The position numbers were made by a program, and so were the translations under genes. DNA of 64,000 nucleotides, taken from assembly GCA_018806985.1 (NCBI GenBank), contig JADANN010000438.1, forward strand, positions 446,001 to 510,000, given 5' to 3'. Under the pieces are notes generated by a model. That model was not told the origin of the DNA and made no database searches. It saw only the letters and a list, made by a program, of their open reading frames with translations. Shown here in pieces: positions 22,601 through 30,614 of this stretch (within the stretch, counting starts at the first letter, position 1; the number at the start of each line of letters is the position of its first letter). This DNA comes from Angiostrongylus vasorum (lineage: Eukaryota > Nematoda > Chromadorea > Rhabditida > Metastrongylidae).

Positions 22601-25600
22601 TGTACGTTGCATCCTTCTGGGATTGATCAACACCGAGAGTGTTATCCCCTAACTTTTTTTTTGTGGGATATAGGCTCGTAATCAAAGTTTTTCTACCATC
22701 TGCTACCTCGATGGTTACCGATTAATTCCACCAGGAAGACATTAAAACTCCAATTCGTCTGTGCCGCTGCTCTATTCAGTAAGTCTAGATTGCTCACCTG
22801 GCACGAAGAGCGTCACACTTTTTGCTCGAAGACTTTCTCTTTTACAGCTCTTTGAAATAAGAACGCGCTCTGTAATAGCACAATACACAATGTCTAGCTA
22901 AGCCTTTGGACCATGTAATAGAAAACAATACTTCGTATTAAACCTTTATTTAACTCGAATCGGGTCGGTGGAGGAGAGAGGGTTGTTAGCAAAATAGTTA
23001 AAAATGCAATCCATCATTAAGTATTATTATATAAATAAATTAGAATTGAAGAGCATTAAATAATTTTGGCTCTCTTTAGGTCTTCAAATCTGATTGATCA
23101 TGTCTTTAACATATTGGAGCAATACGCATCAAATCTGGAAGATGAAGTGACGAATTTTCGTACCACTTTTTCATTTCAGATGAAGAATCTCGAGAAGAAA
23201 ATGTTGAATTAGACCTTTCTACTGAACTTTTAGCGAAGAGAAAACCTTAGCAATGTTATGTGAAAAAGAGATAGAAATGGTTTACGAGATTACGTCAATA
23301 ATAGTTCATTTTTTCCCAGATTCAAGCTCGGATGAAAGAAGTCACAGAGCAGAAGAAGAAAGGTGACATCCTGCTCTATCGAATGCTACCAAAGTTTGTT
23401 CAGCTTTTCCACCTTATCCATTTTGACTTAATAAAAGAAGAAACTAGAGTGTCTTGTTTCCTATGTTAAAATATACCTGTACCGCCTAAAAAAACTGGCT
23501 AAGTGATAGGCGAAACGAAAGACCTGCATGGTGTGGTCGTGAACGCGTTAGCCCCCGGAAAGGGTAATAGCGCGTCCGTTCTCCACCGCAGACATCTGAG
23601 GTCCGGAATTTGCAAATGTCTCAGCACCATTAAGGTTATACCTGTTCCATTCGCTTTAAGTTCGACAAAGTCAACATTGTTGAGTATAGCTTCGCAACAA
23701 ATCTCTTGCCTCGTAAGCTTTTCTGAAATTGTTCATCAAAATTTTTTGTTTGGAATCAAACGGATGCGGATTGTAAAAGCTTCATTTTATCACAGCGAAG
23801 TTTGAAACAGTTTACATCTTCCTTTGTTCTTCCAATGACTTAATAGTGAAGCACTTAACGTTCACAATCGAAAACTCACTTGCGTATGAATTTGCTTCAT
23901 ACAACCAACCACAACGATCCTGAAATATTTACAAAACTGGGAACTACAGGCCAACTTTCAACCCACGACTGCCCCCCTTACGGTGATACCACTGTTACTC
24001 ATTACACCATCGAGCCATTTGCTTTGCATTTCTCTCGGCCAGTTTGCTTATGAGCGATTGCTGTCAGCAGAGTTGATTTTTATTATGCCAATGAAGTTTA
24101 AGCGTCGAAGTTTTTTTTCTGCGTGAGTTATGAAAGTGTTTTACCGAGTAGATTGCGGATCAATGTGACCTTCCTAGGCTTCAAGGATGGAAAAACCGCC
24201 GAACTTGAGCCAGTACTGAATAAATCTTGTCATTGAAAAAAATCGTGTTTGCTGAAGAAAAAACAGTGACTTACAGAACAATGCCGAAGTAAGTAGAAAC
24301 TCGATCCTGTGAACTACTTACAGAAAAGTAGCCGAGAAGCTGAAGTTGGGTCAATCAGTGGAGCCAGAGGTTTTCGAGTGCGCAACACTGTTCTTTTCGG
24401 ATGTAGTGTCATTCACAACTCTCGCAAGTAAATGCACACCTTTGCAGGCAAGTCCAATCGTTAGATCGAATGGATTAAACGATAGAAAATTTTTTCCTTT
24501 TAAACAGGTGATTGCCTTCCTGAACGATCTCTACACTTTGTTCGACGCAATCATCGAGGAACATGATATCTACAAGGTTAACCATTAATCATACTTCTGA
24601 CGAACTTATGAGAATGTAATAAAGTCTCGTAACATTTCTTTGGATATTTATGGACTCAATAAGACACAACTTTTTGTAAAATTTAGTAACCATTGTTATT
24701 CCCCTCCATTCCTAACGAATGGGTGCTTTTCTTTCGTCCAACACTCTACCGATTACAATGAACGACTGAATGACTGCTATCCGCTCCATTGGGAAGAGGA
24801 TTACTCACATAAAAATCCAAATCACGTAATTTTTTCTATCACAAAAGCCAAAAAAAGTTCACATAAACAGACAAATGCGTGATAGAGACTGTAGTTGTCA
24901 ATTCAAAAGTGGTGACATCACCACTGGGGCACGCTCTTGACACACAATAAAATCATAGGGGTACCGAGTTTTGTCACTCCTTGAAGGGCTGTTGATTCGT
25001 TGTGTTGTACCCTTACCGTGGCTGATATCCCTCATAGGAAGTCGTGACATACGATGGAATGAAAAGGTGCTTGATCAGTTAGAACAACGACTGTAGAACT
25101 AAAAGCTAAAAAAGAAGCTGCTTCTTCTAATCTTCATGATGAGGCCCCAAAGCTTTTCAATAAATTTCATTGCTAAGTCTTGCTCTTTCAGTGCCAAGTC
25201 TCGCATTTCGTTCTACAGTGATCTTTTTCAAAGCACTCTTTTTGACACGTGAAAAAAACGGAAGCAGTAGTATATTCACTTCCTGCAGGTGGAGACGATT
25301 GGCGATGGCTATCTGTGCGCCTCGGGTTTGCCTCAACGTAATGGTAACGAACATGCGAAGGAAATCGCCGAGATGTCGTTCGAACTGCTACGAGCCATCA
25401 AGGAATTTCGCATCCCACATCTACCAAATGAAAGAGTCAACATTCGCGTTGGAATTCATACAGGTCACCAATCTCATCACTGTTTTCGCCCCGTAGCAGA
25501 TTTCCATTCACTAGCTGTACCAGCTTTGAAAACTAGATTGATCACGTGTCAGGTTTTTAAAGCATTGATGAAAAGAACTTCATTGCTTGACGTCAAATCC

Positions 25601-28600
25601 TAGTTAGAAGCCTAATTAGCAATTACATAAGTATATGGTTGTTGAATTTGCTAAAGAACCATGGAAAGCCACCACTCTGTAAAAAGTACTGTAGAATTCC
25701 GTACCGCCACAGGTATTGGAAAATTCCGGATTTTTAGACAGCAGCTGTTGAACCCGTCCGTTTTCCTTTCTTAGAAGTGAATTCTCATGGAATGTTTTGC
25801 TGTGATGCAACTGCCCACGAAACACAATTCCATTCTATTTTCGATCAAGTTTTGGCAGCTTTCCAATCCTGTATTGACCGTAAAGGCCTTCATGCTATAG
25901 AGATGACATGTAAGAGTTTTTTGAAACGGTCTAAATGAGAATCATGTCCATTATTCAATCTCTGGTCGGTGCCTTGCCTGACTTTGGTGTAGTCCATATG
26001 AGTGAAAATGGAGGGCATAGACGAAGGTGTTCTTTTACGTTTCGAAACCATCTGTGAGATGTGCATTGACGATTTCAAAACCATTATTGGTCCAAGATAG
26101 ACGTAGTAGGACAGATTGGTTCAGCTCTACGATTTAGAATCATGCTATAAGAAAGAGTGGTTTTTAGGTCCCTTCTGCTACCAAATTAACCCATGATATT
26201 TATTTATATGACCTTATAAATTGAGCTTTTTGAGCTGATGCGAGGCTGGCATACGTCTTCGTTGTCGTTGTTATTCTCGCCGTTATCGTTGCTGTTGGTG
26301 TTGTTGGTCGATGACTGACATTTCGGCGATTTCGCCTTCCTCAGAGCCTATTTTATGTAACAGTAGTCTTATATTCAGTGAAATATTTATGTCTTTAAAT
26401 ATCTTTTGAACTATTAATCCATAGTAACCTACAGGCTCCTAGATGTCAGTCTGTCGACGTGAAGCACTATCAGATTTACTAAATCGTCCATCTTCGGACT
26501 AATATCACGAACATTTTGCACAGAAGCAATAATAGCCATCAAAGAAGAGAGAAAAAGAACGGCTAGCTGAAAGTGAAACACTTACCACGACATCCCTTGA
26601 ATTTTGTAAATTCCAGTGCTACGATGATCACTTCTCCGGATCTGGATAGAACATTCATTGTATTCAAAAAACTTACTTACTTGATAATTGAATGGCCCGT
26701 CCTCACTGGTTGTGCGGGCCCCAACATAATCCCCATTTTTCGGTAATCTGCTGGTTAACCCATTGTGGTTCCCCTGGAATCCCGAGGACAACCTGGCCAA
26801 ATTCTGCCCGAGGTCGTCACAATCACAGGCAGTCGCCGCGCTTGTGGATCAAAGGGCGATTTGCCATCATCCGACTAGTTTGGTACCAGGACGGTGGTGG
26901 ATCCTGATATTGGTTTACTCTTAGCGGAGCTTCCTAAGCGAAACGCCGGACTCCTTCTCAACATGGGAGACCCTGCCAGGGCGATGATTCCTTCGCCGTA
27001 CATCGCAGTCCGACACTCAGGAGCACCTCCCAACCACGATGAGGCGGTAAACCGTTGAGAGGTATACTGTAGAAATAGTGAAGAAAGTTAGTTAGTTTAT
27101 GTCAGTGTCATTCTCTTCTGGAAAGTTTACGTCAGTGTCATTCTCTTCTGGAACTGTGATTTAGTTTTTCAACGACAAAAATGTAAGCAACTAGTTCCCA
27201 TAGTATTAGATCCATTCGTCTAGAAAATCCACCACCAGTAAAAAACATTTCACTGCTTTTCTTACAGATAATGAGAAATCAATAAGGCTTTTCCATTTTG
27301 TAATAACGGAAGTCTACGTAATGTCTATAACTATTACCTAATCTGCCAACGGTTTGTCCTCTACAAGCTTTTCAGTTGTGTCGCCCTCAACATGACTAAG
27401 AGAAAATTGGATGAAAGAAAGTCATACAAAGACGATTGGTGGTGTTCACACGGAAGCCGTTGTCTAACACCTTCATCAACAGTCGCTCTAATTTTAGGAC
27501 ACCTTGGCTGCACTAAACAATCAAGAAATTCTTAATAAATTCATATGGTCTCTTCATCAGTTATACATTAAACAGTGTGGATGTGTACCTTCACAGCAAT
27601 CTCGTCAACTTGAAGAAAAAAAGCCCGACAAGATGATAACAATCATTGGAAAGTTTCATACTATTCAGCATTAGCCAGGAAGAAGGAACGCTGGACGATC
27701 TTGACGTCTCACATAGAAAGGCCGTCTATTAATGAGTCTAGACGTACTCATTAAATACGAATGCGGTTTGACGCTCCATCGTTACTTAATAGAACAAATG
27801 TTTTTGCGTGTCCGGCTATTTACACCCAATTCGTCAGTCTGGAGTTTTGTATAATGAACAACTTACATCGCTAGCTGAACAACGAGGCACTGATTTCGGT
27901 TGCTTACAAAAGCACCATAGATGCTCACATCTTCAACGCCTCGTCTCTTCCTACTCCAATATTCTCATTCGATTCAATAAGTGGTAAGCTAGCAGGACGA
28001 TGGAACAGGTAATGAACCACGAAGTGGAAGTGTTGTCAGGCATCAAAATCTTCGATAACGCTATACTCAAAAAAGATTTCTTCTAAATATGCCTATTTTA
28101 CCACACTCGAACTAATTGTGCCACTTCCTGAGTGTCATTAACATCACTTTAAATGTGCAATCGTTTTAGGGCCAGTAGTGACCGGAGTAGTGGGCATTAC
28201 TATGCCTCGATACTGTCTTTTCGGTGACACTGTTAACACCGCGAGTCGCATGGAGAGCAATGGGAAACGTAAACAACATTCTTCTTCAAGCTTTTTAATT
28301 TCTGATTTTTTGCATTGTTTCTGATTCTCCCTATTAATAGGGGTCTTTCAGCCGGTCGAATTCATATTTCCACGGACACTATGAAGTTTTTGACGGAAGT
28401 GATTGGTGGCTATAAGACGGAGCCAAGAGGAGAAGTAATAGTTAAAGTAAGTAGCGTGGAAGAACAACACTAAAGGGTGTGATCTCTATACATTGATTGA
28501 CTACATAACGTTTTCCTTCCTATATTCCAAGTGGTGTCAGCAACCTTTCGATGATTGTTGCTTTCCCTCTTGTTGATGGTGTTTTGTCGGAGTCCCTTCC

Positions 28601-28724
28601 GATCTATCACCAGATGTCTGTGTTCACATGAAGCTTAGCCAAATTCTTCTTGATTTAGGGCAAGGGAGCTGTGGAAACTCATTGGTTACTCACACCTGAG
28701 GAGCAACTTCAATCTAACAGCTGA
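7520..28724 (+). CDS. Gene A: receptor-type guanylyl cyclase (gcy family), 3' part of the gene
   Basis: A spliced gene for a single-pass receptor that converts GTP to cGMP. The 21 exons found run, in order: end of the ANF-receptor-like ectodomain, transmembrane helix, kinase-homology domain, dimerisation helix, class III cyclase domain and stop. Intron phases agree at nearly every junction. The cyclase keeps the metal-binding aspartates ([13 protein letters not shown]), the guanine-selecting Glu and Cys (VETIGD, RYCLFGD) and the arginine of NTASRMES, so activity is expected. The kinase-like domain lacks HRD and DFG motifs, as is normal for receptor cyclases. The N-terminal exons lie outside the window. 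One kinase exon (phase 0/0) between 17372 and 19234 was not found, and the junction 22278/23080 is off by one base. Gene B downstream is a tandem paralogue. The family is certain, but the orthologue is not: C. elegans has many gcy genes. Confidence 0.9.
8050..9535 (+). mobile_element. RTE-type LINE, 5' half (5' leader and endonuclease), left part of a split copy
   Basis: The leader (8085-8640) aligns with the leaders at 34195, 50816 and 51755. From about 8640 the APE-type endonuclease is recognisable in pieces: [11 protein letters not shown] near 8810, FVVYERRSS near 8920, [11 protein letters not shown] near 8980, [16 protein letters not shown] near 9180 and DEEYD-like residues near 9410. It stops near 9530 in the linker before the RT. 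The matching continuation begins at about 11115, so a PLE has interrupted this copy inside a gene A intron. Confidence 0.78.
9840..11110 (-). mobile_element. Penelope-like element (RT and GIY-YIG endonuclease) inserted in an RTE
   Basis: On the minus strand the RT palm motif [18 protein letters not shown] is encoded near 10780-10730, with ILEKP following. Downstream come a zinc-finger-like [12 protein letters not shown] near 10150 and a GIY-YIG-type segment (GTVYLI, then DEYISETG, then CIRIK) near 10110-10030, ending in ILAQESKT near 9930. RT followed by a linker with CxxC and a GIY-YIG nuclease is diagnostic of endonuclease-containing PLEs; nematode members form the Nematis group. Stops and frameshifts make it inactive, and the N-terminus is short. 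Confidence 0.8.
11115..12845 (+). mobile_element. RTE-type LINE, 3' half (RT and C-terminal region), right part of a split copy
   Basis: Begins in the linker ([14 protein letters not shown] near 11200) and continues through an open 201-codon stretch (11244-11849) with RT blocks [19 protein letters not shown] and VPTQW. Later parts are frameshifted: [17 protein letters not shown] near 12172 and [14 protein letters not shown] near 12600. The FADD region is deleted or unreadable around 12060. It is collinear with 8050-9535 after removal of the PLE, giving one original element of about 3.3 kb. Confidence 0.82.
12907..13043 (+). CDS. Gene A exon: ectodomain, membrane-proximal half
   Basis: Encodes [11 protein letters not shown] and [13 protein letters not shown], matching the membrane-proximal ligand-domain segment of RGCs. 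The first two bases complete the Gly left by exon 7520-7652. It ends in phase 0 before GTAAGT. Gene B's 63639-63775 is the same length (137 bp). Confidence 0.88.
13071..13189 (+). CDS. Gene A exon: last ectodomain exon
   Basis: Encodes [18 protein letters not shown], the conserved juxtamembrane IW-HGG-P-C motif. It ends in GG before GTTTGT (phase 2). The start at 13071 is the only in-frame acceptor seen (ATACAG), but it implies a 27-bp intron, so the first ten codons are uncertain. The body of the exon is secure by comparison with gene B 63812-63927. Confidence 0.82.
13421..13525 (+). repeat. SINE family S1, 3'-truncated copy with intact tRNA-like head
   Basis: The first 65 bases (13422-13486) look like a tRNA-derived head: GGGCGCG at the start can pair with CGCGCCC at the end, TGGCGCAGTGG fits a Pol III A box and GGAATCGATCCCC approximates a B box. 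Body similarity to the other S1 copies fades after about 13520. Confidence 0.75.
13668..13960 (+). repeat. SINE family S1, near full-length copy
   Basis: Carries the tRNA-like head (GTAGTGGTCGGAGGCGC, then GGGATCGATCCCC) followed by the shared body: CACCAAGCC, CCTCCGGGG, CTCGATACATTGG, ATTCAATCACCTCC and the terminal TTGATCAACACC block. The tail is pyrimidine-rich. It lies in the gene A intron before the transmembrane exon. Confidence 0.8.
14156..14260 (+). CDS. Gene A exon: transmembrane segment
   Basis: Encodes CPPSFTEKY, then the hydrophobic helix [20 protein letters not shown], which fits a single membrane span, and ends in a split Arg codon (phase 2). The first base completes the Gly left by exon 13071-13189. 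This places preceding exons outside the cell and following ones in the cytosol. Confidence 0.88.
14440..16490 (-). mobile_element. RTE-type LINE with large internal deletion
   Basis: Read on the minus strand this copy has a 5' leader (about 16490-15900), endonuclease blocks ([20 protein letters not shown] near 15760; [16 protein letters not shown] near 15650; [19 protein letters not shown] near 15600), then a jump near 15370-15410 directly to late RT sequence and the C-terminal region down to 14440. The linker and most of the RT palm are missing. The 3' end shows GGTGATAAAGGTGATA-like tail repeats. It sits antisense in a gene A intron. Confidence 0.78.
16590..16668 (+). CDS. Gene A exon: juxtamembrane cytosolic segment
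   Basis: Encodes [17 protein letters not shown], the conserved W-K/R-V/I juxtamembrane sequence of nematode RGCs, in phase with the transmembrane exon (AG + A = Arg). It ends in phase 0 at GTGCGA. Confidence 0.85.
16785..16930 (-). repeat. Possible SINE family S2 copy, diverged
   Basis: AACCACAAGGATGCTAAGAT and the block up to GGGCTTCGAAC resemble the 3' end and B-box region of S2 copies at 18140 and 38900 in antisense. Similarity is partial. The 97-codon ORF over it is probably fortuitous. Confidence 0.4.
17297..17371 (+). CDS. Gene A exon: start of kinase-homology domain (Ser/Thr-rich linker)
   Basis: Encodes [18 protein letters not shown], the Ser/Thr-rich stretch that precedes the kinase-homology domain in RGCs and is phosphorylated in vertebrate natriuretic peptide receptors. 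It is 25 codons, phase 0 at both ends, with TTCAG acceptor and GTTTGT donor. The next exon (N-lobe strands) was not found. Confidence 0.78.
18140..18290 (-). repeat. SINE family S2 copy
   Basis: On the minus strand it reads from GAGAGACAGGCGAAACG through CATGGTGTGGTGGTGAACG (A-box-like) to GCGCGTTCGTTCCCCACTG (B-box-like), then ATCTCAGCATCGTTG. The same order is seen at 18575 and 23493. It looks like a tRNA-derived head with a long variable arm. Confidence 0.65.
18375..18790. repeat. Large palindrome made of two inverted S2 copies and shared flanks
   Basis: Arms of about 200 bp (18375-18580 and 18583-18790) are inverse repeats. The left arm has an S2 copy on the minus strand (18452-18590), the right arm one on the plus strand (18575-18716). 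Similarity continues past the SINEs into flanks (GCAACAATTTTTC on the left, GAAAATTGTTGTAGGC on the right), so the duplication is larger than the SINE itself. Confidence 0.7.
19235..19339 (+). CDS. Gene A exon: kinase-homology domain, middle N-lobe
   Basis: Encodes [11 protein letters not shown] then [10 protein letters not shown] and WKYCSRGSL, the family's H-E/D-N-L-x-x-F-V/I-G-L block and the start of the hinge. Phase 0 at both ends (ATAG acceptor, GTACTC donor). Confidence 0.87.
19425..19496 (+). CDS. Gene A exon: kinase-homology domain, C-lobe helix
   Basis: Encodes DVIEKRAVQ and [15 protein letters not shown], matching the helix that leads to the catalytic-loop position in RGC pseudokinases. 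24 codons, phase 0/0, with TTGCAG acceptor and GTGTGG donor. Confidence 0.87.
19575..19658 (+). CDS. Gene A exon: kinase-homology domain, catalytic-loop position
   Basis: Encodes [15 protein letters not shown] and [10 protein letters not shown] true kinase would have HRD-x-K-x-x-N here; the HGWLSSKSC sequence lacks the catalytic Asp, as in other receptor cyclases. 28 codons, phase 0/0. Confidence 0.88.
19871..19931 (+). CDS. Gene A exon: kinase-homology domain, DFG position
   Basis: Encodes [12 protein letters not shown], with the DFG aspartate replaced by Phe, and ends with one base of the next Asp codon (phase 1). The acceptor is TTTTCAG and the donor GTAGAT. Confidence 0.86.
20011..20083 (+). 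CDS. Gene A exon: kinase-homology domain, activation segment/APE region
   Basis: Encodes [12 protein letters not shown] and APTKMGDIY, equivalent to the L-L-W-T-A-P-E motif followed by K-x-G-D-I/V-Y-S-F. The reading frame joins exon 20895 only if the donor is CAG|GCTAGT, that is, a GC-AG intron. Confidence 0.86.
20396..20690 (+). repeat. Dispersed repeat family R2 (about 300 bp), copy 1
   Basis: Shares with 32745-33055 the order GGATACTTGGATGG/GGATACTT, TTGCCATTCGTTTCTTTCCC, ACAACTGCA, ACGTCCGCCCAACG and TTTTTGTCCATCTGTC-like blocks. There is no conserved ORF, so it is probably non-autonomous. Confidence 0.7.
20895..20971 (+). CDS. Gene A exon: kinase-homology domain, helix F region
   Basis: Encodes [16 protein letters not shown] and ENQDYDID, the family's Y-S-F-A-I-I block. 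One base completes the Ser from the previous exon and one base starts a Glu completed by the next. Confidence 0.87.
22097..22278 (+). CDS. Gene A exon: end of kinase-homology domain
   Basis: Encodes [13 protein letters not shown] and [16 protein letters not shown], the conserved W-x-E-x-P-x-x-R-P kinase end motif, then [10 protein letters not shown]. The exon's 3' end is tentative: AAT|GTCTTT leaves phase 0, while the next exon (23080) needs two bases. An A5 run at 22270-22274 is a possible one-base insertion. Confidence 0.82.
22378..22660 (+). repeat. SINE family S1 copy
   Basis: The head has GTGCGGGTATCGCAGTAGTT (A-box-like) and GTGTTCGATCACAC (B-box-like), followed by the S1 body (AACCTTCCATC, GGCTCGGTAGGCCACCGC, TTCAATCACCTC, GGGATTGATCAACACCGAG). 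It lies immediately 3' of a gene A exon. Confidence 0.75.
23080..23146 (+). CDS. Gene A exon: dimerisation (signalling) helix, first half
   Basis: Encodes [15 protein letters not shown] then NLEDE, the start of the coiled-coil signalling helix that couples the kinase-homology domain to the cyclase in RGCs. It ends in phase 0 at GTGACG and continues in register into 23320. Confidence 0.87.
23320..23393 (+). CDS. Gene A exon: dimerisation helix, second half
   Basis: Encodes [16 protein letters not shown] and ILLYRMLPK. The R-x-L-P-K motif closes the coiled coil just before the catalytic domain. CCCAG acceptor, donor GTTTGT in phase 2. Confidence 0.88.
23493..23640 (+). repeat. SINE family S2 copy
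   Basis: Reads GATAGGCGAAACGAAAG, CATGGTGTGGTCGTGAACG (A-box-like), GGTAATAGCGCGTCCGTTC (decayed B box), then CCGCAGACATCTGAGG and TTTGCAAATGTCTCAGC, parallel to 18140 and 18575. Confidence 0.65.
23905..24055 (-). repeat. SINE family S2 copy, diverged
   Basis: AACCACAACGATCCTGAAAT, then AACTTTCAACCCACGACTG (complement of a GGTTGAAA-type B box) and a distal TCTCTCGGCCAG block place this as an antisense S2 relative in the intron before the cyclase domain. Confidence 0.5.
24324..24447 (+). CDS. Gene A exon: start of guanylyl cyclase catalytic domain
   Basis: Encodes [11 protein letters not shown] and [17 protein letters not shown]; the Asp of FSD is the first metal-binding residue. The first base completes Lys of MLPK. 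It ends CAG|GCAAGT, a GC donor, in phase 0. Confidence 0.9.
24508..24576 (+). CDS. Gene A exon: cyclase domain, helix after first metal site
   Basis: Encodes [16 protein letters not shown] and EEHDIYK, the standard V-x-F-L-N-D-L-Y-T-x-F-D block. 23 codons, phase 0/0, intron on the left only 60 bp. Confidence 0.9.
25289..25463 (+). CDS. Gene A exon: cyclase core with second metal site
   Basis: Encodes [15 protein letters not shown] (Glu selects guanine, Asp binds metal), [14 protein letters not shown] and [15 protein letters not shown] acceptor. It leaves one base of the Gly codon (phase 1). This is the strongest diagnostic exon for a guanylyl rather than an adenylyl cyclase, together with 28170-28268. 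Confidence 0.93.
25464..26689. other. Left part of the intron 25464-28169, mostly unassigned
   Basis: No exon is needed here, because the flanking cyclase exons join in phase. The stretch 26196-26220 resembles the AT-rich start of the RTE leader at 34192. The segment 26225-26450 looks like a solitary PLE pseudo-LTR on the minus strand with a hammerhead-like motif. Confidence 0.5.
26305..26352 (-). ncRNA. Hammerhead-ribozyme-like motif in a solitary pseudo-LTR
   Basis: On the minus strand: CTGAGGA (fits CUGANGA), helix II GGCG-AAAT-CGCC with four perfect pairs, then GAAA and TGTC before AGTC. GGCT just before CTGAGGA can pair with AGTC to form helix I. Helix III is only one potential pair, the minimal type reported for PLE hammerheads. 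Activity is not shown. Confidence 0.5.
26690..27065 (-). repeat. Dispersed repeat family R1, copy 2 (reverse)
   Basis: The complement of this segment aligns with 5615-6015 and 31925-32335: GTTGTGCGGGCCCC matches GGGGCCCGCACAAC near 32275, and CACGATGAGGCGG matches CCGCCTCATCGTG near 31950. Confidence 0.75.
27066..28169. other. Right part of the intron before exon 28170
   Basis: Contains a short tandem duplication at 27098-27156 (unit about 30 bp, GTCAGTGTCATTCTCTTCTG repeated). Otherwise no repeat or exon was recognised. Confidence 0.45.
28170..28268 (+). CDS. Gene A exon: cyclase core with guanine-selecting Cys
   Basis: Encodes [18 protein letters not shown] and [10 protein letters not shown]. 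The Cys in RYCLFGD contacts guanine and the Arg in SRMES stabilises the transition state. The first two bases complete the Gly of HTG. It ends with one base of a Pro codon at GTAAAC. Confidence 0.93.
28352..28446 (+). CDS. Gene A exon: cyclase domain, C-terminal part
   Basis: Starts at TTTCAG|CC, which restores the family's N-G-K-P-G-R-I-H-I-S sequence across the junction; the upstream acceptor AATAG would break the frame. It continues with [17 protein letters not shown] and VIVK, then GTAAGT. Confidence 0.9.
28659..28724 (+). CDS. Gene A terminal exon with stop codon
   Basis: Encodes [15 protein letters not shown] followed by seven residues and TGA. G-K-G-x-x-x-T-Y/H-W-L is the conserved end of the cyclase domain. 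The C-terminal tail is short. AATAAA-like signals occur near 29087 and 29127, but the true polyadenylation site is not known. Confidence 0.92.
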   Translation, partial: GKGAVETHWLLTPEEQLQSNS

Positions 28725-29138
28725 TTTAATACCTAGTGACATTCTCAATTATTGTTGCCTAATCGTAGGTTCTGTTTTAGTGCATGAGGATGCAGCTACC
28801 CACTGGTCAAATTTTGCTCCCGAACTGAGCTTTTACTCTAGGCTGTTTGTGTACTCATTAAATAAGAAAAAAATAGCCAGTATTTCATAAGCGTATATTA
28901 TTTTATATTATCTATACGCTGCCTGATGTGAATATTTCACGATTATCTACTTCTCATTTGACGCGTAGCTTGACATCTTGCGCCCTTCATTCTACAAGCA
29001 GTCATAGAAACCTCAGTATGCTCTTAAATGGCATGAGTATGAGTCCCTTGTCGATTTTGACCACGTCTTCATTTTCGTTGTCGTTTAATAAACACACAAT
29101 TTTCATCAACCATAGCTTATAATCAGAATAAATAATGT
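28725..29138. other. Probable 3' untranslated region and downstream flank of gene A
   Basis: AT-rich and without coding signal on either strand beyond a 64-codon chance ORF. AATAAA hexamers near 29087 and 29127 could serve as polyadenylation signals. Confidence 0.4.
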
Positions 29139-29327
29139 TATGTATAATCGAGCTAACACAAGGTTGGTACAAAAAACTTCTATTCGGTTACGTTTCGGCG
29201 CTTTTCCATCGTCATAGTCATCTTTGTCCGAGTCGATGGTCCACAGTCGGATCTGAAAAGGTGAAGGCGCTGAAACGCTAGCCGAATATAGAAGAAATTA
29301 GCCTTGTGTCAGCTTAATCATATAGAA
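29139..29327. repeat. Palindromic repeat related to family R3
   Basis: About 70-bp arms (29139-29210 and 29250-29327) are inverted copies: ACACAAGG near 29157 mirrors CCTTGTGT near 29302, and CTTCTATTCGG mirrors CCGAATATAGAAG. The left arm on the minus strand contains GGACCATCGACTCGG, also present in R3 at 33595, and GCGCCGAAACG, a decayed hammerhead 3' half. It looks like an inverted R3 dimer. Confidence 0.6.
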
Positions 29328-29414
29328 GATTGTTGACTGCTGTTGTTCAGCAATCCCGAGGTTGTTATACAGCATACATTTACTTTCCATAGAAAAACAC
29401 GATACAGTGCAATT

Positions 29415-29460
29415 GTAGCTGACGTTTCGGCAGTATCGCCTTCTTCAGAGCCTGGAAGGG
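29415..29460 (-). ncRNA. Hammerhead-ribozyme-like motif, left pseudo-LTR
   Basis: Minus strand: CTGAAGA, helix II GGCG-ATAC-TGCC (three pairs and one G-U), GAAA, CGTC, then AGCT, which can pair with GGCT upstream as helix I. Hammerhead motifs with very short helix III are an established feature of PLE pseudo-LTRs. Confidence 0.6.
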
Positions 29461-30614
29461 TATGCTGACATACAATTTACTAGGCCAAACGCTTCAACAA
29501 CACTTTGAAAAAGACGAGAAACTCCATGCCAATTACATGATCAATAGCTTCTCGAAACACCGCTTTTTTTCGTGACTTCTAATGAGAAAGGTTAGAACAG
29601 CTGATTCTAGTCGCATATGGTTGATGACTGCACCACCCCACATCAGAAATTGATGCGAAGGTACGGGGCCATGTCGCACGTGACCTCTGGACATTCCTCC
29701 CTGCTATTCATTGTAGGGTTTTTTGGCATTTATCCAAAAGCCTCAAGAAGTTTGCGCGTTGTGTTTTAGTCTCCTGTACAAGGATATTGACTTTAACTTC
29801 AAAATCGTCTTCGCTATGCTTTTGTATCCTATGCGTGCCTAGTGGGGTACTTTGTCTTAGTTTTCGTTTGCCATCTAGATGTTCTTTTATACGGATACAC
29901 AAAGGTCTGCCCGTTCCGCCAATATATTCATCTCCGCTATCATTACAAGAGATCTGCCGTAAGGGCAAATTACGCAATTTGTTGTTTCACATAGACGGTC
30001 CTACAAGCGGTTACGAACTAACTGACGACGTGGAGTATCCAGTGGTATTTCAACTATCGCTACCGATTCCTCTAGATCTGCCCTTTTTAAGCATTGTTTT
30101 ATAGCTGCGCTTACTTCATCGCTAATAAAGGGCAACATAAACGCTAATTTCTTTTGGACAGGTGTTTCGTTTTGGCGCGTCGCTCTCCTTGCAAACTTAT
30201 CTCGTGCGGTAACTACTTCGTAACCATTGGAGATGGCTATTTGCCGAGCCAAGTCGCGCGATTCTTCCTTTAGTTCCCTGGTTGTGCACACAGAGGTGGC
30301 TGTTCGAAACATGTTTCTCACAAGCGCCCTCTTTGTGTGAAAAATGCCAAAAAACCCTACAATGAATAACAAGGAGGAATGCCCCCAGAAGTCACACGCG
30401 ACTTGACCCCGTATCTTTGCATCAATTTCTGATGGTGCAGTTATCAACCATATACGCCTATAATCAGCTGTTCTATTCTTCCTCACTGAAAGTCACGAAA
30501 AAAGCGGTGAGTTTTTCGAGAAGCTGTTGATCATGTAATTACCACAGAGTTTTTCGTCTATTTGTAAGTGTTATTGAAGCGTTTGGCCTAATAGATTGTA
30601 TATGAGTGTGCCCT

